The notes below the pieces were generated by a model. It was not told the DNA's origin and did no database searches. It was given only the letters and a program-made list of their open reading frames with translations. A stretch of 64,000 nt of DNA from Leptobrachium leishanense (Eukaryota; Chordata; Amphibia; Anura; Megophryidae): positions 152,494,101 through 152,558,100 of the forward strand of contig CM019065.1 in assembly GCA_009667805.1 (NCBI GenBank), in the 5' to 3' direction. Shown in pieces: positions 58,598 through 64,000 of this stretch (position 1 is the first letter of the stretch; the number at the start of each line of letters is the position of its first letter). The position numbers and the translations under genes are program-made.

Positions 58598-59537
58598 TGT
58601 AGCGCTGCTTTAAAAACACTGTATTATGGTGCATTGAACTATTGCTGCCACCAGAGGGAGATAGAGACATTGTGGACTATGCTGGACAAAACCAAAGTAC
58701 ATTTACCATCATCCTTTGCGTGAGGACCGGAAGGGGGTTGTACAAGGAAGAGGAAACAGATCAGCAGCCTCGTGCAAGGCATAGTCATAGTGAGCGGAGC
58801 AGTGAAAGGTGGAGGACGCACGTTGGAGCGGTCTCAACCAGGCCGGACTACAGACGCTGTCTTACTGGTGCTGGAGATCGGGACAGTGACCGTGTTGAGA
58901 CCTATCTACACAGCGCTGAGAGGTCTGGAGGACAAGCTGGATCCAGCAGGACCCCGAGTTAGGAGACCATGCTGATCGATTGGGAGTGCAGGCGGCTCGT
59001 TGTTTCAGTTGCGGAGATTTGGCAAGCAGGGAGCAGTTTCAGTGGCACAGAGTCCCAGTACACAGCGGTGAAGATCTTTTGGTCGAGGCATCGAGTGTTG
59101 GACAGTTTCGTTCATCGGATTGGTGAGAGGCCTTCAGGCCACCGTTCCAAAACAGAAACGCATGCTGCAATATTGTTTAAATTCACAGGGCCCCAACTGT
59201 GACTAGTCGAAGATTGTTTTTGTTTCATTCACTGGCCAGTTGAACACAGTACCCGGGTACCCTAGACAACACATACATATTTTCAGCTATTATTCACGGA
59301 ACCTGCACTCCAGAACTGAGGGGGTTAACCGGTCTCTTTTACCGCCGCGTGTTTTTTTCCGCGTTACGAATTCTTGTTACTCAAATACCGTATATGCATA
59401 TTATATGCTGCTTTATTGGGATCAGTAAAGAATATAATATATAAAAATCCACAACAGTGCTGGTGTATAGTTATTTCCTAGTGCGGTGAGACTATCCCGA
59501 GGTTTATTCAGCGGCTCCTTCGAGGGTGAGCGCTACA
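58598..59537 (+). repeat. 3' LTR
   Basis: Begins TGTAGCGCTGCTTTAAAAAC and ends GTGAGCGCTACA, with a perfect 9-bp terminal inverted repeat TGTAGCGCT. Followed by GCAG, the target duplication. Confidence 0.92.
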
Positions 59538-59541
59538 GCAG

Positions 59542-59714
59542 CAACAAGAAGCGGCGGAGCGGGCCTTTGTTCTTGCCACAGATTTATTGGGGGGAGTTTA
59601 GGGTGTACTAAATGATTCTGCAAATGCGGAATCAGCACCAACTTTTACGTGTCGCTAAAATTTTGTTGAGCCCATAGGTGTGGTAATTAGTGCTAGGACT
59701 TTGTAATCAACCAG
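59542..59714. other. Short unassigned spacer
   Basis: Lies between the LTR element and the next inverted-arm element. No gene. Confidence 0.3.
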
Positions 59715-59847
59715 AGGTACAGGATGGCCTGAAGCCATGTAGTACACAAAGGGGAAGACCAGGGATGTTAGACCAATAGTGGAAAGCAACGCTGCAGAGG
59801 AGACCAAATTGAATACATTGACCTGCTGGGCAGTGCTTATGTCACGT

Positions 59848-59881
59848 GTTTCGCCGGTACAAAACCGGCTTCATCAGGAGC
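59848..59881 (-). ncRNA. Hammerhead-ribozyme-like motif, partly decayed
   Basis: On the minus strand: GCTC, core CTGATGA (59871-59877), extra A, helix II GCCGG with CCGGC, GAAAC (59848-59852). Beyond this the sequence is ACGTGACA, so the site triplet and the 3' half of helix I (GAGC in the other copies) are lost. Confidence 0.5.
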
Positions 59882-60020
59882 AGTCAAAAAAACCATGTCT
59901 TACCACCACCAATTCTTGGCTCGGTATAAGTAGGGAAAATCTCAAATGTAATAGGAGTGCCTCAATCAAACAATTAACTGTGAAACATACTTCTCAGAAA
60001 ACACCTGAGAGCAACATTTA

Positions 60021-60202
60021 CAGGGTTATTCAGAGAGAGGTGAAATGCAGGAGAATGGCTGGAGAATGGAAAATTCTAGGTCAAAATAGCCAAACCAGAA
60101 AAATTCTCCCATTTATCTCACTTTTCAAATCAGCTATTTTGACCTAGAATTTTCCATTCTCCAGTCATTCTCCTGCTTCTCACCTCTCTCTGAATAACCT
60201 TG
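60021..60202. mobile_element. Foldback MITE, same family as 6947-7125
   Basis: Starts CAGGGTTATTCAGAGAGAGG after TA and ends CTCTCTGAATAACCTTG. Nearly palindromic about GGTCAAAATAGCC (AGAATTTTCCATTCTCCAG mirrors the left half). The TA is not repeated on the right. Confidence 0.7.
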
Positions 60203-60599
60203 CAAGTCTTGTTTGTACCGGCATTTTCCTTTTATTGTGGGATTTCCCAATTTAAATCTAAATTTTCTAGGGTCAGTAACTAGGCCTCTGTAGGTGCATG
60301 ATCAGTTAGATCCCACTATGATCTTAGGCCCCCTGGTCTGGCAGGTTCATGCCTATATAGTGTAAGGTCTTGAATTATAATATATATATAAGTTGTGAGT
60401 TGAAGCCAGGATTTATAATTGTCATTTAAGCCTGAGATACACATTCAATGGTGTGCACTTCAATATTCTCACTAGTATTGTACAGCTCCCCTGACATAAG
60501 CACTGCCCAGCACATCAATGTATTAAATTTGGTCTCCTCTGTAGCGTTGCTTTCCACTATAGGTCTAACAACCCTGGTCTTCCCCTTTGTGTACTACAT

Positions 60600-62750
60600 A
60601 GAAACATAGAAAATGTCGGCAGATAAGAACCTTTCGGGCCCATCTAGTCTGCACATGGATACTTTACCTGGATTTATCTTTTATTTAGGATAGCCTTATG
60701 CCTATCCCATGCCTGCTTAAATTCAATCACTGTTTTGGCCTCTACCACTTCTAATGGAAGGCTGTTCCATGTATCCACCACCCTCTCAGTAAAATAATGC
60801 TTCCTGATGTTACTTTTAAACCTTTGCCCCTCTAATCTAAGACTATGTCCTCTTGTTTTGCTACTTTGTTTCCTTTTAAATATACTCCCTTCCTCTACCT
60901 TGTGGATTCCCTTTACGTATTTAAATATTTCTATCCTCTCTCCTCTGTCTCGTCTTTTTTCCAAGCTGTACATGTTAAGATCATTAAGCCTTTCCTGGTA
61001 ACTTTTCTCCTTCAAGCCGTACACCATTTTAGTAGCCCTTCTCTGAACTCTCTCTAAGAAAATGGCTGGAGAATGGAAAATTCTTCTGGAGATACGGTCT
61101 CCAGTACTGCACACAGTACTCCAAGTGAGGTCTCACCAGTGCTCTGTACAGTGGCATGACCACTTCCCTTTTCCTACTGCTAATACCTCTCCCTACACAA
61201 CCAAGCATTCTGCTAGCATTTCCTGCTGCTCTATTACATTGACTACTTACCCTTAGATCCTCTGCAATAATAACCCCTAAATCCCTTTCCTCAGATGTTG
61301 AGTTTAGGACTGTATCAAATATTCTATATTCAGCCCTTGGCTTTTTACACCCCAGGTGCATTATCTTGCATTTATCCACATTAAAACTCAATTGTCACAG
61401 CGCCGACCATTTTTTTAGTTTACCTAAATCATTTGTCATTTGGCTGATCCCTCCAGGAACGTCAAATCTTGGTGTCATCAGCAAAAATACATACTTTACC
61501 ATTAATACCTTCTGCAATATCACTAATAAAAATATTAAAGATAATGGGTCCAAGTACTGACCCCTGAGGTACCCCACTGGTAACAAGACCTTGCGCCGAA
61601 TAAACTCCATTTACCATAACCCTCTGTTGCCTGTCACTCAGCCACTGCCTAATCCAAATATTGGAATCTAAAATCAAAGATTGCAATTTATTGATAAGCC
61701 TTCTATGCGGAACAGTATCAAAAGCCTTACTGAAATCTAAATAAGCAATGTCTACTGCACCACCTTTGTCTATTATTTTTGTTACCCAATCAAAAAAATC
61801 AATAAGATTAGTTTGGCATGATCTCCCTGAGGTAAACCCATGTTGTTTCTGATCCTGTAATCTATGTGTTTTTAGATGTTCAACAATCCTTTCCTTTAAC
61901 ATGGTTTCCATTAATTTCCCCACTACTGACGTAAGACTAACTGGCCTATAGTTCCCCGATTCCTCCCTACTACCCTTCTTGTAAATGGGCACAACATTTG
62001 CTAATTTCCAGTCTTCTGGGATGACTCCCGTTAACAAGGATTGGTTAAATAAATCTGTTAACGGTTTTGCTATTACGCCACTGAGCTCTTTTAATAACTT
62101 AGGGTGGATCCCATCAGGCCCCATTGACTTATTTGTCTTTACTTTAGACAGCTGCTGTAGAACCTCCTCCTCTGTAAACTCATATGGAAATGTCTCTTTA
62201 GTGTTTCCTCCTAACTGAGGTCCCTTTCCTTCCTTTTCTTCTGCAAAGACTGAACAAAAGTATTCATTGAGGCAGTCAGCGAGACTTTTATCCTCTTCTA
62301 CATACCTTCCTTCCTTTGTTTTTAATCTAACTAATCCTTGTTTTACTTTTCTTTTCTCGTTTATGTATCTAAAAAATTTTTTTTCCCCCTTTTTTACTGA
62401 CTGAGCTATTTTCTCTTCTGCGTGTGCTTTGGAAGCTCTTATAAATTGCTTTGCCTCTTTCTGCCTAATCTTATAGGTTTGCCTATCTTCTTCACTCTGA
62501 GTTTTTTTATAATTATTGAATGCTATCTTTTTGTTCTTCACTATTTTGGCCACTTCTGTAGAGTAGCACAGTGGTTTCTTCCCTTTTTTGTTTTTGCTAA
62601 CAAGCCGAATGCAATTGCCTGTGGCCTTCAATAATGCCTCCTTTAAATAATCCCATTTCTCCTGGACTCCCTTTAAACTCCTCCAGTCTGATAATGACTC
62701 ATTCACACAAAATCTCATTTTAGAAAAATCTGTTTTTTTAAAGTCTAAAA
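60600..62750 (-). mobile_element. CR1-clade LINE, 5'-truncated
   Basis: Its 3' end on the minus strand is TTTCTATGTTTCTATG, the octamer-type terminus of CR1 LINEs. Both boundaries are set exactly by the interrupted right arm of the host element, so the copy is about 2.15 kb and lacks the endonuclease. It contains most of the ORF2 reverse transcriptase and the C-terminal region. Confidence 0.85.
60674..62748 (-). pseudogene. CR1 ORF2 reverse transcriptase, truncated and frameshifted
   Basis: On the minus strand it begins near LLDFKKTDFSKMRFCVNESL. It shows the CR1 pre-RT region (KKFFRYINEKRKVKQGLVRL), then RT blocks GPDGIHPKLLKEL, NYRPVSLTSVVGKLME, QHGFTSGRSCQTNLI, YLDFSKAFDTVPH, SGVPQGSVLGPIIFNIF and FADDTKI (catalytic Asp pair). 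A frame change and stop follow near 61460. It continues FNVDKCKIMHLG, SEERDLGV, VRPHLEYCVQYW and ERVQRRATKMV, and closes with FTERVVDTWNSLPLEVV and a stop near 60674. A 24-nt stretch at 61060-61084 is foreign (see findings). Confidence 0.88.
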
Positions 62751-62775
62751 GCTTCAGGCCATCCTGTACCTCTCT

Positions 62776-63052
62776 TTGTTTAGTAATTTATTATAGGTTC
62801 AATCCTTTCTGGGGAAGTACTACCATTTTTGGGATACAGGTGATCACCAACACCTTTTTCTATCATTAATGTTGTTTTTGTGTTAGGACTTTGTAATACC
62901 TTATTATCCTAACGCTAATTATTGATTGCGCTCCCCATGTTAAGTATAGGGTGCGCAAGTACAGTAAGCTCACGGAAGCTAACGCAATCATATGATGCGC
63001 TAACAGATTTTTGACAGGTTTAGCACTTAGAGTGTAATATGGGGGGCATGCA
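62776..63052. other. Intergenic DNA, nothing assigned
   Basis: No gene or paired termini. Confidence 0.3.
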
Positions 63053-63060
63053 TTAAAGTC

Positions 63061-63618
63061 GTAACTAGAAACCTCAGGGCCCGGGTGCAGGAACCATGAC
63101 GGGCCCACCCCCCCCCACCCTACCCCCCCACCCTAGGCAAAAACATATTTCCCCCCTTCCCGTTAACATGCATTGGTCACCTCCTGGTCCACAATGTTGA
63201 CTCCAGACAGTATCACATTTTTCCCAGGTTCACTATAACCTCTTCAGTCCATCCCATTTTTAATGTAATGTGCACTATGTGTATCTCACAGAGCTCCACA
63301 GCAATACAACGCACAGTAATGTGCAGTGTGTATGAGTGTATCACAGAGCTGCACAGCAATAAAACTCACAGTGACGTGCAGTGTGTATCAGTGTAAATCA
63401 CAGAGGTTCACAGCAACAAAACGCTCAGTAACATGTGGTGTGTATGAGTGTATCATAGAGCTCTAAAGTATAACTCACAAATAAGTATAAAATAAATTAA
63501 AAGAATAAATATATTTTATAGGCAAGCCCCCAGGCCCAGGCAGGTGAGTGTGGGCCCCCTGGACTCAAGGGCCCGGGTGCGGTCGCACCCTCTGCACCCC
63601 TGGTAGTTGCACCCCTGG
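63061..63618. mobile_element. hAT-like element with GC-rich ends
   Basis: Perfect 8-bp flanks TTAAAGTC (63053-63060 and 63619-63626). The right end reads inward CAGGGGTGCAACTACC; the left begins GTAACTAG, so its first six or so bases are gone. GGGCCCGGGTGC occurs inside both ends. The interior contains the 55-bp minisatellite (63260-63475) also found at 49.2-50.4 kb. No transposase. Confidence 0.75.
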
Positions 63619-63626
63619 TTAAAGTC

Positions 63627-64000
63627 ACTTATCCTGACGTTATACACCACTCATCTGAACTCTTCAGTTAGCGCTCACTAGGGAATTTAGCCCCTTGCGT
63701 TTTAAGCATCGCTATCATTTGCAGAGTGAAGTGAAAACAGGCAAATGACTCCTTTCCATGTACCAGGTTGATTGGAAAATTGTTTCAAAGGAGAATAATC
63801 TCATACATTTCTTTTTTCTCAGCATCTCCATTCTGTTTCTGTCTCTATGTTAGGAGCCATTCACACTGGTATCAGCATCATTACTATAATAAAAGCAGCA
63901 ACTTTTTTAATGGGTCGATTCGGTCTGCGTCCAGAAGATGGCAACATTCGTACAGCATACCATCAGTTTCACATTTGTCTTGTTACACAGGCACAACAGC
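63627..64000. other. Intergenic DNA to window end, nothing assigned
   Basis: No coding pattern or repeat termini recognised. Confidence 0.3.

Larger units (their letters stand above)
46814..59537 (+). mobile_element. Ty3/Gypsy-class LTR retrotransposon, complete but decayed
   Basis: Two LTRs of 952 and 940 bp with TGTAG...CTACA ends, a 4-bp target duplication GCAG (46810-46813 and 59538-59541), a primer-binding site, gag, pol in the order protease, reverse transcriptase, RNase H, integrase, and a purine tract. The order of RT-RH before IN defines Ty3/Gypsy. Two later insertions, of 2.48 and 2.18 kb, inflate its length from about 8.1 kb. No envelope-like frame is present; the region after integrase is a hydrophilic tail. 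Confidence 0.9.
59715..62775. mobile_element. Inverted-arm, hammerhead-bearing element (Penelope-like) split by CR1
   Basis: The left arm (59715-59843) starts GAGGTACAGGATGGCCTGAAG and runs to GCAGTGCTTATGTCA. The right arm begins TGACATAAGCACTGCCCAGC (60491) and reaches GTACTACAT (60599), is interrupted by a CR1 LINE, and finishes with CTTCAGGCCATCCTGTACCTC (62752-62772). A hammerhead-like motif follows the left arm. A foldback MITE sits at 60021-60202. No protein of its own. Confidence 0.65.

Overview
The window looks like repeat-dense, gene-poor DNA from a vertebrate, most likely a frog or other amphibian. The reasons are the mixture of element types (PIF/Harbinger-like and hAT-like miniature elements, TTAA-target elements, a Tc1 transposon with long inverted repeats, Penelope-like elements, CR1 and L1/Tx1-type LINEs, a tRNA-derived SINE, Ty3/Gypsy elements) and a vertebrate slingshot-3 retrocopy. 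Species identity is an inference; no database was available. No prokaryotic genes, CRISPR array or rRNA are visible.

Layout. 1-4.3 kb: a foldback element carrying a SINE, a hAT-like element with a TTAA-target element nested inside it, and the first of about 13 Harbinger-like MITEs. 4.6-4.9 kb: a possible terminal coding exon. 6-11 kb: MITEs, an L1-type endonuclease fragment, a Tc1 remnant and a hAT-like MITE. 11.7-13 kb: the best host-gene candidate, three phase-compatible exons on the minus strand encoding the C-terminus of an unidentified single-pass membrane protein, with a poly(A) signal. 17.0-19.5 kb: an intronless, frameshifted slingshot-3 (SSH3) retrocopy with the catalytic Arg replaced and a Harbinger MITE inside. 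22-30 kb: LINE remnants and three TTAA-target elements made largely of back-to-back palindromes; one is split by a Tc1 transposon whose transposase gene is itself split by another MITE. 30.2-38.2 kb: two Penelope-like structures with long inverted arms and hammerhead-ribozyme-like motifs, nested Harbinger MITEs and a Gypsy integrase fragment. 38.2-43.2 kb: the fourth palindromic TTAA element, a perfect 60-bp inverted repeat, and about 3.2 kb of minisatellite (27-bp then 28-bp units) ending in (TA)n. 43.2-46.8 kb: mostly unassigned DNA with a weak first-exon candidate. 46.8-59.5 kb: a complete but decayed 12.7-kb Ty3/Gypsy-class LTR retrotransposon (4-bp target duplication, tRNA-Pro-like primer site, PNMA-like gag, pol) interrupted by a hAT-like element in gag and by a 2.2-kb solo-LTR-like insert in integrase. 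59.7-62.8 kb: a third inverted-repeat, hammerhead-bearing element split by a 5'-truncated CR1 LINE. 63.06-63.6 kb: a second hAT-like element.

The regions are linked by transposition history rather than by pathway. Many insertions have readable target duplications, so the order of nesting can be reconstructed. The three most distinctive signals are a two-palindrome module shared by element families with different termini, hammerhead-like cores inside all the long inverted-repeat elements, and two Harbinger MITE subfamilies that inserted at the same trinucleotide in successive units of a minisatellite.
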